A DNA stretch of 64,000 nt from Cercis canadensis (taxonomy: Eukaryota; Streptophyta; Magnoliopsida; Fabales; Fabaceae). Each line of letters opens with the position of its first letter. Positions within the stretch are counted from its first letter, which is position 1. Made by a program: the position numbers and the translations under genes. The DNA lies in assembly GCA_003255065.1 (NCBI GenBank), contig QAOA01000533.1:351149-415148 (forward strand), written 5' to 3'. The notes beneath the pieces are model-generated. The model searched no databases, was not told where the DNA came from, and worked only from the letters and a program-made list of their open reading frames with translations. Shown piece after piece: positions 1 through 12,299 of the stretch.

Positions 1-3000
1 TAGAAACAGTTAGAAACAGGGATGAACCGAAAAGGGTCCCGGTGCAGATATAGTGACTCAACAGTAAACTGCCCAGCCCCAGGTAATATTAACCATAAGC
101 AAAATATCCGAGTTAGGGACAGGGATGAACCGAAAACGGGTCCCGGGGCAGATATAGTGACTTACCAGGAAACTGTCCAGTCCCTGATAAAGTGAACAAT
201 AAGAAAAATATCCGAGTCAGAATCGGAGATGAACCGAAAAAGGGTCCCGGGGCAGATGCAGTGACTCACCAGGAAACTGTCCAGCCCCAGTTACTGTGAA
301 CCATAAGCAAAATATCCGAGTTAGAAACAGGGATGACCCGAAACAGGGCCCTGGGCCAGATACAGTGACTCACCAAGAAACTGTCCAGCCCCAGATACAG
401 TGAACCAAAAGAAAAATATCCGAGTTAGAAATAATTAGAAACAGGGACGAACTGAAAAAGGGTCCCGGGGCAGATATAGTGTGTCACCAGGAAACTGTCC
501 AGTCCCAGATACAGGGAACCGTAAAAAAAATATCTGACTCAGATACTTGGAGGAACCGAAACAGGGTCTTGGGCCAGATATAGTGACTCACCAGGAAAAT
601 GTCCAGCCCCAGATAAAGTGATCCATAAGAAAAATATCCGAGTCAGAAACAGGGATGAACAGAAACAGGGCCCTGGGCCAGATATAGTGACTCACCAGGA
701 AACTATCTAGCCCAAGATACAGTGAACCAGAAAAAAAATATCTGAGTTAAAAAATGGATGAACCGAAAAAGGGTCCCGGGGCAGATATAGTCACTCACCA
801 TGAAACTGTCCAGCCCCAGATTCAGTGAACCAACAGAAAACTATCCGAGTCAGAAACAGTTAGAAACAAGGATGAACTGAAAAAAGGGTCCCGGGGAAGA
901 TATAGTGACTCACCAGGAATCTGTCCAGTCCTAGATACAGTGAATTATAAGAAAAATTACCGAGTTAGAAACATTTAGAAACAGGGATGAACCGAAACAG
1001 GGTCCCGGGGCAGTTATAGTGACCCAGCAGGAATCTGTCCAGCCCCAGATACAGTGAACCAAAATAAAAATATACGAGTTAGGAACAATGAGAAACAGAG
1101 ATGAACCAAAAAAGGTCCCGGTGCAGATATAGTGACTCAACAGGAAACTGTCCAGCGCCAGGTACAATAAACCATAAGCAAAATATCCTAGTTAAGAACA
1201 GGGATGAACCGAAAATAGGTCCCGGGGCAGATATAGTGACTCACCAGAAATCTGTACAGTCCGAAATACAGTGAACTATAAGAAAAATGTCCGAATTAGA
1301 AACATTTAGAAACAGGGATGAAACGAAACATGGTCCCGGGGCAGATATAGTGACTCACCAGGAAACTGTCCAGCCCCAGATACAGTGAACCAAAAGAAAA
1401 ATATCCGAGTTAGAAACAGGGATGAACCGAAATAGGGCCCTGGGCCAGATATAGTGACTCACCAGGAAACTATCCAGCCCCAGATACAGTGAAACAGAAG
1501 AAAAATATCCGAGTTAGAATAAGAGATGAACCAAAAAAGGGTCCCGGGGAAGATATAGTCACTCACCAGGAAACTGTCCAGCCCCAGATTCAGTGAACCA
1601 ACAGAAAACTATCCGAGTCAGAAATAATTAGAAACAAGGATGAACCGGAAAAGGGTCCCGGGGCAGATATAGTGACCCACCAGGAAACTGTCTAGCCCCA
1701 GATACAGTGAACCGAAATAAAAATATCCGAGTTAGAAACAGGGATGAAACGAAAAGGGTCCCGGTGCAAATATAGTGACTCAACAGGAAACTGTCCAGCC
1801 CCAGGTACAACTAACAATAAGAAAAATATCCGAGTTAGGAACAGGGATGATCCGAAAACGGGTCCCGGGGCAGATATAGTGACTCACTAGGAAACTGTCC
1901 AGTCCCAGATAAAGTGAACAATAAGAAAAATATCCGAGTCAGAATAAGAGATGAACCGAAAAAGGGTCCCGGGGCAGATGCAGTGACTCACCAGGAAACT
2001 GTCCAGCCCCAGATACAGTGAACCATAAGCAAAATATCCGAGTTAGAAACAGGGATGAACCGAAAACGGGTCCCGGGGTAGATGCAGTGACTCACCAGGA
2101 AACTGTCCAGCCCCAGGTACAGTGAACCATCAGCAAAATATCCGAGTTAGAAACAGGGATGAACCGAAAACGGGACTCGGGGCAGATAAAGTGACTCACC
2201 AGGAAACTGTCCAGCCCCAGATACAGTGAACCATAAGAAAAGTATCCGAATTAGAAAAAGTTAGAAACAGGGATGAATCGAAAACAGGTCCCGGGACAAA
2301 TATAATGACTCACCAGGAAATTGTCGAGTTCCAGATAAAATAAACCATAAGAAAAATATCCGAATCAGAAATAGGTATGAACCGAAAAAGGGTCCCGGGG
2401 CAGATATAGTGACTCACCAGGAAACTGTCTAGCCCCAGGTACGGTGAACCATAAGCAAAATATCCGAGTTAGAAACAGGGATGAACCGAAACAGGGCCCT
2501 GGGCCAGATACAGTGACTCACCAAGAAACTGTCTAGCGCCAGATACAGTGAACCAAAAGAAAAATATCCGAGTTAGAAATAGTTAGAAACAGGGACGAAC
2601 CGAAAAAGGGTCCCGGGGCAGATATAGTGTGTGACCAGGAAACTGTCCAGTCCCAGATACACGGAACCGTAAGAAATATATCCGAGTCAGAAACAGGGAT
2701 GAACCGAAACAGGGCCCTGGGCCAGATATAGTGACTCACCAGGAAACTATCCAGCCCCAGATACAGTGAACCAGAAGAAAAATATCCGAGTTAGAAACAG
2801 GGATGAACCGAAAAAGGGTCCCGGGGCAGATATAGTGACTCACCAGGAATCTGTCCAGTCCTAGATACAGTGAATTATAAGAAAAATATCCGAGTTAGAA
2901 ACATTTAGAAACAGGGATGAACCGAAACAGGGTCCCGGGGCAGATATAGTGACTCACCAGGAAACTGTCCAGCCCCAGATACAGTGAACCAAAAGAAAAA

Positions 3001-3442
3001 TATCCGAGTTAGAAACAGGGATGAACCGAAAAAGGGTCCCGGGGCAGATATAGTCACTCACCAGGAAACTGTCCAGCCTCAGATTCAGTGAACCAACAGA
3101 AAACTATCCGAGTCAGAAACAGTTAGAAACAAGGATGAACCGAAAAAGGGTCCCGGGGTAGATATAGTGACTCACCAGCAATCTGTCCAGTCCTAGATAC
3201 AGTGAATTATAAGAAAAATAACCGAGTTAGAAACATTTAGAAACAGGGATGAACCGAAACAGGGTCCCGGGGCAGATATAGTCACCCACCAGGAAACTGT
3301 CCAGCCCCAGATACAGTGAACCAAAATAAAAATATCCGAGTTAGAAACAGGGATGAACTGAAAAGGGTCTCGATGCAGATATAGTGACTCAACAGGAAAC
3401 TGTCCAGCCCCAGGTACAATTAATCATAAGCAAAATATCCGA

Positions 3443-4417
3443 GTTAGGAACAGGGATGAACCGAATACGGGTCCCGGGGCAGATATAGTGACTCACCAGG
3501 AAACTGTCCAGTCCCAGATAAAGTGAACAATAAGAAAAATATCCGAGTCAGAATCAGGGATGAACCGAAAAAGGGTCCCGGGGCAGATGCAGTGACTCAC
3601 CAGGAAACTGTCCAGCCCCAGGTACAGTGAACCATAAGCAAAATATCCGAGTTAGAAACAGGGATGAACCGAAAACAGGTTCCGGGGCAGATATAGTGAC
3701 TCACCAGGAAAATGTCTATCCCTAGATACAGTAAACCATAAGAAACATATCCGAGTTAGAAACAGTTAGAAATAGGAATGAACCAAAAACGTATCCCGGG
3801 GCAGATATAGTGACTCACCAGAAATCTGTACAGTCCGAGATACAGTGAACTATAAGAAAAATGTCCGAGTTAGAAACATTTAGAAATAGGGATGAAACGA
3901 AACAGGGTCCCGGGGCAGATATAGTGACTCACCAGGAAACTGTCCAACCCCAGATACAGTGAACCAAAAGAAAAATATCCGACTTAGAAACAGGGATGAA
4001 CCAAAACAGGGCTCTGGGCCAGATATAGTGACTCACCAGGAAACTATCCAGCCCCAGATACAGTGAACCAAAAGAAAAATATCCGAGTTAGAAAAAGGGA
4101 TGAACCGAAAAAGGGTCCCGGGGCAGATATAGTCACTCACCAGGAAACTGTCCAGCCCCAGATTCAGTGAACCAACAGAAAACTATCCGAGTCAAAAACA
4201 ATTAGAAACAAGGATGAACCAAAAAAGGGTCCCGGGGCAGATATAGTTACCCACTAGGAAACTGTCCAGCCCCAGATACAGTGAACCAAAATAAAAATAT
4301 CTGAGTTAGAAACAGTTAGAAACAGGGATGAACCGAAAAGGGTCCCGGTGCAGATATAGTGACTCAACAGGAAACTGTCCAGCCCCAGGTACAATTAACC
4401 ATAAGCAAAATATCCGA
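3443..4417 (+). repeat. HOR-A copy with internal variant substitution (975 bp)
   Basis: Starts with the A1 marker GTTAGGAACAGG and ends where the next A1 begins, exactly 975 bp. The order differs inside. A3 is replaced by two monomers of the GTCTATCC / AAGAAACATATCC type and the GTTAGAAATAGGAATGAACC type. A7 and A8 are merged into a single hybrid monomer at 4191-4304. One gain and one loss keep the total length at nine monomers. Confidence 0.85.
4191..4304 (+). repeat. Hybrid A7/A8 monomer
   Basis: The first part matches A7 (GTCAAAAACAATTAGAAACAAGG type start). The second part matches A8 (TTACCCACTAGG and CCAAAATAAAAATATC). Length is 114 bp. Loss of exactly one 114-bp unit by in-register exchange between neighbours explains it. 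The same hybrid recurs elsewhere and was therefore spread with its HOR. Confidence 0.82.
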
Positions 4418-5390
4418 GTTAGGAACAGGGATGAACCGAAAACGGGTCCCGGGGCAGATATAGTGACTCACCAGGAAACTGTCCAGTCCCAGATAAAGTG
4501 AACAATAAGAAAAATATCCGAGTCAGAATCAGGGATGAACCGAAAAAGGGTCCCGGGGCAGATGCAGTGACTCACCAGGAAACTGTCCAGCCCCAGGTAC
4601 AGTGAACCATAAGCAAAATATCCGAGTTAGAAACAGGGATGAACCGAAAACGGGTCCCGGGGCAGATATAGTGACTCACCAGAAATCTGTACAGTCCGAG
4701 ATACAGTGAACTATAAGAAAAATGTCCGAGTTAGAAACATTTAGAAACAGGGATGAAACGAAACAGGGTCCCGGGGCAGATATAGTGACTCACCAGGAAA
4801 CTGTCCAGCCCCAGATACAGTGAACCAAAAGAAAAATATCCGAGTTAGAAACAGGGATGAACTGAAACAGGACCCTGGGCCAGATATAGTGACTCACCAG
4901 GAAACTATCCAGCCCCAGATACAGTGAACCAAAAGAAAAATATCCGAGTTAGAAAAAGGGATGAACCGAAAAAGGCTCCCGGGGCAGATATAGTCACTCA
5001 CCAGGAAACTGTCTAGCCCCAGATTCAGTACAACAGAAAACTATCCGAGTCAGAAACAGTTAGAAACAAGGATGAACCGAAAAAGGGTCCCGGGGCAGAT
5101 AAAGTGACTCACCAGGAATCTGTCCAGCCCTAGATACAGTGAATTATAAGAAAAATATCCGAGTTAAAAAAACATTTAGAAACAGGGATGAACCGAAACA
5201 GGGTCCCGGGCAGATATAGTGACCCACCAGGAAACTGTCCAGCCTCAGATATAGTGAACCAAAATAAAAATATCCGAGTTAGAAACAGTTAGAAACAGGG
5301 ATGAACCGAAAAGGGTCCTGGTGCAGATATAGTGACTCAACAGGAAACTGTCCAGCCCCAGGTACAATTAACCATAAGCAAAATATCCGA
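4418..5390 (+). repeat. HOR-A reference unit (9 monomers, 973 bp)
   Basis: Monomer starts are 4418, 4522, 4626, 4730, 4844, 4948, 5049, 5163 and 5278. In order the diagnostic variants are: A1 GTTAGGAACAGG with GTCCCAGATAAAGTGAACAA; A2 GTCAGAATCAGG with GCAGATGCAGTG; A3 CCAGAAATCTGTACAGTCCG with AATGTCCGA; A4 ACATTTAGAAACAGG with GATGAAACGAAAC; A5 CCCTGGGCC with AAACTATCCAG; A6 TAGTCACTCACC with CCAACAGAAAACTATCC; A7 TTAGAAACAAGG with GGAATCTGTCCAGTCCTAG; A8 ACATTTAGAAACAGG, usually with GTGACCCACC and CCAAAATAAAAATATC; A9 GAAAAGGGTCC(C)GGTGCAG with GTACAATTAACC. The nominal length is 975 bp. This copy is 2 bp shorter because A6 lacks 3 bp and A8 has 1 extra. Confidence 0.9.
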
Positions 5391-6364
5391 GTTAGGAACA
5401 GGGATGAACCGAATACGGGTCCCGGGGCAGATATAGTGACTCACCAGGAAACTGTCCAATCCCAGATAAAGTGAACAATAAGAAAAATATCCGAGTCAGA
5501 ATCAGGGATGAACCGAAAAAGGGTCCCGGGGCAGATGCAGTGACTCACCAGGAAAATGTCCAGCCCCAGGTACTATGAACCATAAGCAAAACATCCGAGT
5601 TAGAAACAGGGATGAACTGAAAACAGGTTCCGGGGCAGATATAGTGACTCACCAGGAAAATGTCTGTCCCTAGATACAGTAAACCATAAGAAACATATCC
5701 AAGTTAGAAACAGTTAGAAATAGGAATGAACCAAAAACGTGTCTCGGGGCAGATATAGTGACTCACCAGAAATCTGTACAGTCCGAGATACAGTGAACTA
5801 TAAGAAAAATGTCCGAGTTAGAAACATTTAGAAATAGGGATGAAACGAAACAGGGTCCCGGGGCAGATATAGTGACTCACCAGGAAACTGTCCAACCCCA
5901 GATACAGTGAACCAAAATAAAAATATCCAACTTAGAAACAGGGATGAACCGAAACAGGGCTCTGGGCCAGATATAGTGACTCACCAGGAAACTATCCAGC
6001 CCCAGATACAGTGAACCAAAAGAAAAATATCCGAGTTAGAAAAAGGGATGAACCGAAAAAGGGTCCCGGGGCAGATATAGTCACTCACCAGGAAACTGTC
6101 CAGCCCCAGATTCAGTGAACCAACAGAAAACTATCCGAGTCAGAAACAATTAGAAACAAGGATGAACCAAAAAAGGGTCCCGGGGCAGATATAGTTACCC
6201 ACTAGGAAACTGTCCAGCCCATATACAGTGAACCAAAATAAAAATATATGAGTTAGAAACAGTTAGAAACAGGGATGAACCGAAAAGGGTCCCGGTGCAG
6301 ATACAGTGACTCAACAAGAAACTGTCCAGCCCCAGGTACAATTAACCATAAGCAAAATATTCGA
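5391..6364 (+). repeat. HOR-A copy (974 bp), same sub-arrangement as the copy at 3443
   Basis: Bounded by A1 markers at 5391 and 6365. It contains the same substituted pair (GTCTGTCCCTAG / AAGAAACATATCC followed by GTTAGAAATAGGAATG) and an A7/A8 hybrid starting at 6139. Sharing this arrangement with the copy at 3443, but not with the intervening copy at 4418, shows that two HOR sub-types alternate. Confidence 0.82.
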
Positions 6365-8322
6365 GTTAGGAATATGGATGAACCGAAAACGGGTCCCGGG
6401 GCAGATATAGTGACTGACCAGGAAACTGTCCAGTCCCAGATAAAGTGAACAATAAGAAAAATATTCGAGTCAGAATCAGAGATGAACCGAAAAAGGGTCC
6501 CGGGGCAGATGCAGTGACTCACCAGGAAACTGTCCAGCCCCAGGTATAGTGAACCATAAGCAAAATATCTGAGTTAGAAACAGGGATAAACCGAAAACGG
6601 GTCCCGGGGCAGATATGGTGACTCACCAGGAAACTGTCCATCGCAGATACAGTGAACCATAAGAAAAATATCCGAGTTAGAAAAAGTTAGAAACAGGGAT
6701 GAACCGAAAACAGGTCCCGGGGCAGATATAATGACTCACCAGGAAATTGTCGAGTCCCAAATAAAATGAACCATAAGAAAAATATCCGAGTTAGAAACAG
6801 GGATGAACCGAAACAGGACCCTTGGCCAGATATAGTGACTCACCAGGAAACTATCAAGCCCCAGATACAGTGAACCAGAAGAAAAATATCCGAGTCAGAA
6901 TCAGGGATAAACCGAAAAAGGGTCCCGGGGCAGATGCAGTGACTAACCAGGAAACTGTCCTGCCCCAGGTACAGTGAACCATAAGCAAAATATCCGAGTT
7001 TGAAAAAGGGATGAACCGAAAACGGGTCCCGGGGCAGATATCGTGACTCACCAGAAATCTGTACAGTCCGAGATACAGTGAACTATAAGAAAAATGTCCG
7101 AGTTAGAAACATTTAGAAACAGGGTTGAAACGAAACACGGGGCAGATATAGTGACTCACCAGGAAACTGTCCAGCCCCAGATACAGTGAACCAAAAGAAA
7201 AATATCCGAGTTAGAAACAGGGATGAACCGAAACAGAACCCTGGGCCAGATATAGTGACTCACCAGGAAACTATTCAGCCCCAGATACAGTGAACCAGAA
7301 GAAAAATATCCGAGTTAGAAAAAGGGATGAACCGAAAAAGGGTCCCGGGGCAGATATAGTCACTCACCAGGAAACTGTCCAGCCCCAGATTCAGTACAAC
7401 AGAAAACTATCCGAGTCAGAAACAGTTAGAAACAAGGATGAACCGAAAAAGGGTCCCGGGGCAGATAAAGTGACTCACCAGGAATCTGTCCAGTCCTAGA
7501 TACAATGAATTATAAGAAAAATATCCGAGCTAGAAACATTTAGAAACAGGGATGAACCGAAACAGGGTCCTGGGGCACATATAGTGACCCACCAGGAAAC
7601 TGTCCAGCCCCAGATACAGTGAACCACAATAAAAATATCCGAGTTAGAAACAGGGATGAACCGAAAAGGGTCCCGGTGCAGATATAGTGACTCAACAGGA
7701 AACTGTCCAGCCCCAGGTACAATTAACCATAAGCAAAATATCCGAGTTAGGAACAGGGATGAACCGAAAACGGGTCCCGGGGCAGATATAGTGACTCACC
7801 AGGAAACTGTCCAGTCCCAGATAAAGTGAACAATAAGAAAAATATCCGAGTCAGAATCAGGGATGATCCGAAAACGGGTCCCGGGGCAGATATAGTTACT
7901 CACCAGGAAACTGTCTAGCCCCAGGTACAGTGAACCATAAGCAAAATATCCGAGTTAGAAACAGGGATGAACCGAAATAGGGCCCTGGGCCAGATACAGT
8001 GACTCACCAAGAAACTGTCCATCCCCAGATGCAGTGAACCAAAAGAAAAAATTCCGAGTTAGAAATAGTTAGAAATAGGGACGAACCGAAAAAGGGTCCC
8101 GGGGCAGATATAGTGTGTCACTAGGAAACTGTCCAGTCCCAGATATAGGGAACCGTAAGAAAAATATTCGAGTCAGAATCAGAGATGAACCGAAAAAGGG
8201 TCCCGGGGCAGATGCAGTGACTCACCAGGAAACTGTCCAGCCCCAGGTACAGTCAACCATATGCAAAATATCTGAGTTAGAAACAGGGATGAACCGAAAA
8301 CGGGTCCCGGGGTAGATATAGT

Positions 8323-8352
8323 GACTCACCAGAAATCTATAAGAAAAATGTC
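8323..8352 (+). other. 24-bp deletion inside an A3 monomer
   Basis: CCAGAAATCT is followed directly by ATAAGAAAAATGTCCGA. The usual intervening GTACAGTCCG...GTGAACT segment is missing. A CT dinucleotide occurs at both ends of the lost piece. Confidence 0.82.
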
Positions 8353-10434
8353 CGAGTTAGAAACATTTAGAAACAGGGTTGAAACGAAACAGGGTGCCGG
8401 GGCAGATATATTGACTCAACAGGAAACTGTCCAGCCCCAGATACAGTGAACCAAAAGAAAAATATCCGAGTTAGAAACAGGGATGAACCGAAACAGGACC
8501 CTGGGCCAGATATAGTGACTCACCAGGAAACTATCCAGCCCCAGATAAAGTGAACCAAAAGAAAAATATCCGAGTTAGAAAAATGGATGAACCGAAAAAG
8601 GGTCCCGGGGCAGATATAGTCACTCACCAGGAAACTGTCCAGCCCCAGATTCAGTACAACAGAAAACTATCCGAGTCAGAAACAGATAGAAACAAGGATG
8701 AACCGAAAAAGGGTCCCGGGGCAGATAAGGTGACTCACCAGGAATCTGTCCAGTCCTAGATACAGTGAATTATAAGAAAAATATCCGAGTTAGAAACATT
8801 TAGAAACAGGGATGAACCGAAACAGGGTCCCGGGGCAGATATAGTGACCCACCAGAAAACTGTCCAGTCCCAGATACAGTGAACGAAAATAAAAATATCC
8901 GAGTTAGAAACAGTTAGAAACTGGGATGAACCGAAAAGGGTCCCGGTGCAGATATAGTGACTCAACAGGAAACTGTCCATCCCTAGATACAGTGAACCAA
9001 AAGAAAAATATCCGAGTTAGAAACAGGGATGAACCGAAACAGGACCCTGGGCCAGATATAGTGACTCACCAGGAAACTATCCAGCCCCAGATACAGTGAA
9101 CCAGAAGAAAAATATCCGAGTTAGAAAAAGGGATGAACCGAAAAAGGGTCCCGGGGCAGATATAGTCCCTCACCAGGAAACTGTCCAGCCCCAGATTCAG
9201 TGAACCAACAGAAAACAATCCGAGTCAGAAACAGTTAAAAACAAGGATGAACCGAAAAAGGGTCCCGGGGCAGATATAGTGACTGAACAGGAATATGTCC
9301 AGTCCTAGATACAGTGAATTATAAGAAAAATATCCGAGTTAGAAACAGTTAGAAACAGTTATGAACCGAAAAGGGTCCCGGTGCAGATACAGTGACTCCA
9401 GAGGAAACTGTCCAGCCCCAGATACAGTGAACCAGAAGAAAAATATCCGAGTTAGAAAAAGGGATGAACCGAAAAAGGGTCCCGGGGCAGATATAGTCAC
9501 TCACCAGGAAACTGTCCAGCCTCAGATTCAGTGAACCAACAGAAAACTATTCGAGTCACAAACAATTAGAAACAAGGATGAACCAAAAAAGGGTCCCGGG
9601 GCAGATATAGTGACCCACCAGGAAACTGTCCAGCCCCAGATACAGTGAACCAAAATAAAAATATCCGTGTTAGAAACAGTTAGAAACAGGGATGAACCGA
9701 AAAGGGTCCCGGTGCAGATATAGTGACTCAACAGGAAGTTGTCCAGCCCCAGGTACAATTAACCATAAGCAAAATATCCGAGTTAGGAACAGGGATGAAC
9801 CGAAAATGGGTCCCGGGGCAGATATAGTGACTCACCAGGAAACTGTCCAGTCCCAGATAAAGTGAACAATAAGAAAAATATCCGAGTCAGAATCAGAGAT
9901 GAACCGAAAAAGGGTCCCGGGGCAGATGCAGTGACTCACCAGGAAACTGTCCAGCCCCAGATTCAGTGAACCAACAGAAAACTATCCGAGTCAGAAATAG
10001 TTAGAAACAAGGATGAACCGAAAAAGGGTCCCGGGGCAGATATAGTGACTCACCAGGAATCTGTCCAGTCCTGGATACAGTGAATTATAAGAAAAATATC
10101 CGAGTTAGAAACATTTAGAAACAGGGATGAACCGATACAGGGTCCCGGGGCAGATATAGTGACCCACTAGGAAACTGTCCAGCCCAAGATACAGTGAAAC
10201 AAAATAAAAATATCCGAGTTAGAAACAGTTAGAAACAGGGATGAACCGAAAAGGGTCCCGGTGCAGATGTAGTGACTCAACAGGAAACTGTCCAGCCCTA
10301 GGTACAATTAACCATAAGCCAAATATCCGAGTTAGGAAGAGGGATGAACTGAAAACGGGTCCCGGGGCAGATATAGTGACTCACCAGGAAACTGTCCAGC
10401 CCCAAATACAGTGAACCATAAGCAAAATATCTGA

Positions 10435-10451
10435 GTTAGAAAAATGTCCGA
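10435..10451 (+). repeat. Remnant monomer of 17 bp (87-bp deletion)
   Basis: Between an A2-type end (ATATCTGA) and an A4 start (10452) only GTTAGAAAAATGTCCGA remains of an A3 monomer. Its first bases and its distinctive AATGTCCGA end are joined through a shared A-rich stretch, which points to a deletion between short homologies. Confidence 0.85.
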
Positions 10452-12299
10452 GTTAGAAACATTTAGAAACAGGGTTGAAACGAAACAGGGTCCCGGGGCA
10501 GATATAGTGACTCACAAGGAAACTGTCCAGCCCCAGATACAGTGAACCAAAAGAAAAATATCCGAGTTAGAAACAGGGATTAACCGAAACAGGACCCAGG
10601 GCCAGAAATAGTGACTCACCAGGAAACTATCCAGCCCCAGATACAGTGAACCAGAAGAAAAATATCCGAGTTAGAAAAAGGGATGAACCAAAAAAGGGTC
10701 CCGGGGAAGATATAGTCACTCACCAGGAAACTGTCTAGCCCCAGATTCAGTGAAGCAACAGAAAACTATCCGAGTCAGAAACAGTTAGAAACAAGGATGA
10801 ACCGAAAAAGGGTCCCGGGGCAGATATAGTGACTCACCAGGAATCTGTCCAGTCCTAGATAAAGTGAATTATAAGAAAAATATCCGAGTTAGAAACATTT
10901 AGAAAAATAGATGAACCGAAAATGGGTCCCGGGGCAGATATTGTGACCCACTAGGAAACTGCCCAGCCCCAGATAAAGTGAACCAAAATAAAAAAAATCC
11001 GAGTTAGAAACAGTTAGAAACAGGGATGAACCGAAAAGGGTCCCGGTGCAGATACAGTGACTCAACAGGAAACTGTCCAGCCCCAGGTACAATTAACCAT
11101 AAGCAAAATATCCGAGTTAGGAACAGGGATGAACCGAAAACGGGTCCCAGGGCAGATATAGTGACTCACCAGGAAACTGTCCAGTCCCAGATAAAGTGAA
11201 CAATAAGAAAAATATCCGAGTCAGAATCAGAGATGAACCGAAAAAGGGTCCCGGGGCAGATGCAGTGACTCACCAGGAAACTGTCCAGCCCCAAATACAG
11301 TGAACCATATGCAAAATATCTGAGTTAGAAACAGGGATGAACCGAAAACGGGTCCCGGGGCAGATATAGTGACTCCCCAGGAAACTGTCCATCCCAGATA
11401 GAGTGAACCATAAGAAAAATATCCGAGTTAAAAAAAGTTAGAAATAGGGATGAACCGAAAACAGGTCCCGGGGCAGATATAATGACTCACCAGGAAATTG
11501 TCGAGTCCCAGATAAAATGAACCATAAGAAAAATATCCGAGTTAGAAACAGGGATGAACCGAAACAGGACCCTTGGCCAGATATAATGACTCTCCAGGAA
11601 ACTATCCAGCCCCAGATACAGTGAACCAGAAGAAAAATATCCGAGTCAGAATCAGGGATAAACCGAAAAAGGGTCCCGGGGCAGATGCAGTGACTCACCA
11701 GGAAACTGTCTAGCCCCAGGTACAGTGAACCATAAGCAAAATATCCGAGTTAGAAAAAGGGATGAACCGAAACAGGACCCTCGGCCAGATATAGTGACTT
11801 ACCAGGAAACTATTCAGCCCCAGATACAGTGAACCAGAAGAAAAATATCCGAGTTAGAAAAAGGGATGAACCGAAAAAGGGTCCCGGGGCAGATAAAGTG
11901 ACTCACCAGGAATCTGTCCAGTCCTAGATACAGTGAATTGTAAGAAAAATATCCGAGTTAGAAACATTTAGAAACAGGGTTGAAACGAAACAGGTTCCCG
12001 GGGCAGATATAATGACTCACCAGGAAACTGTCCAGCCCCAGATACAGTGAACCAAAAGAAAAATATCCGAGTTAGAAACAGGGATGAACCGAAACAGGAC
12101 CCTCGACCAGATATAGTGACTCACCAGGAAACTATCCAGCCCCAGATACAGTGAACCAGAAGAAAAATATCCGAGTTAGAAAAAGGGATGAACCGAAAAA
12201 GGGTCCCGGGGCAGATAAAGTGACTCACCAGGAAACTGTCTAGCCCCAGGTACAGTGAACCATAAGCAAAATATCCGAGTTAGAAACAGGAATGAACCG

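Noticed and set aside
931..1167. Minus-strand open frames of 60-106 codons here and at dozens of other places as possible genes
   Set aside because: They are translations of the satellite itself, the same sentence repeated with variants. They have no recognisable domain, no start context, and no codon structure; they stop where the 104-bp frame shift brings in a stop. None is annotated as a gene.
7290..7499. Plus-strand open frames with KKNIRVR / DEPKKGPGAD / VTHQETVQ patterns
   Set aside because: These are again read-through of two consecutive satellite monomers. The charged repeats mirror GAAAAATATCCGAG and GATGAACCGAAAAAGGGTCC. No independent evidence of coding.
8881..8900. AATAAA in CAAAATAAAAATATCC as polyadenylation signals, and GATATAG / AAAAATATCC as TATA boxes
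   Set aside because: They are constant parts of A8 and of all monomers respectively, with no linked gene or other promoter or terminator elements.
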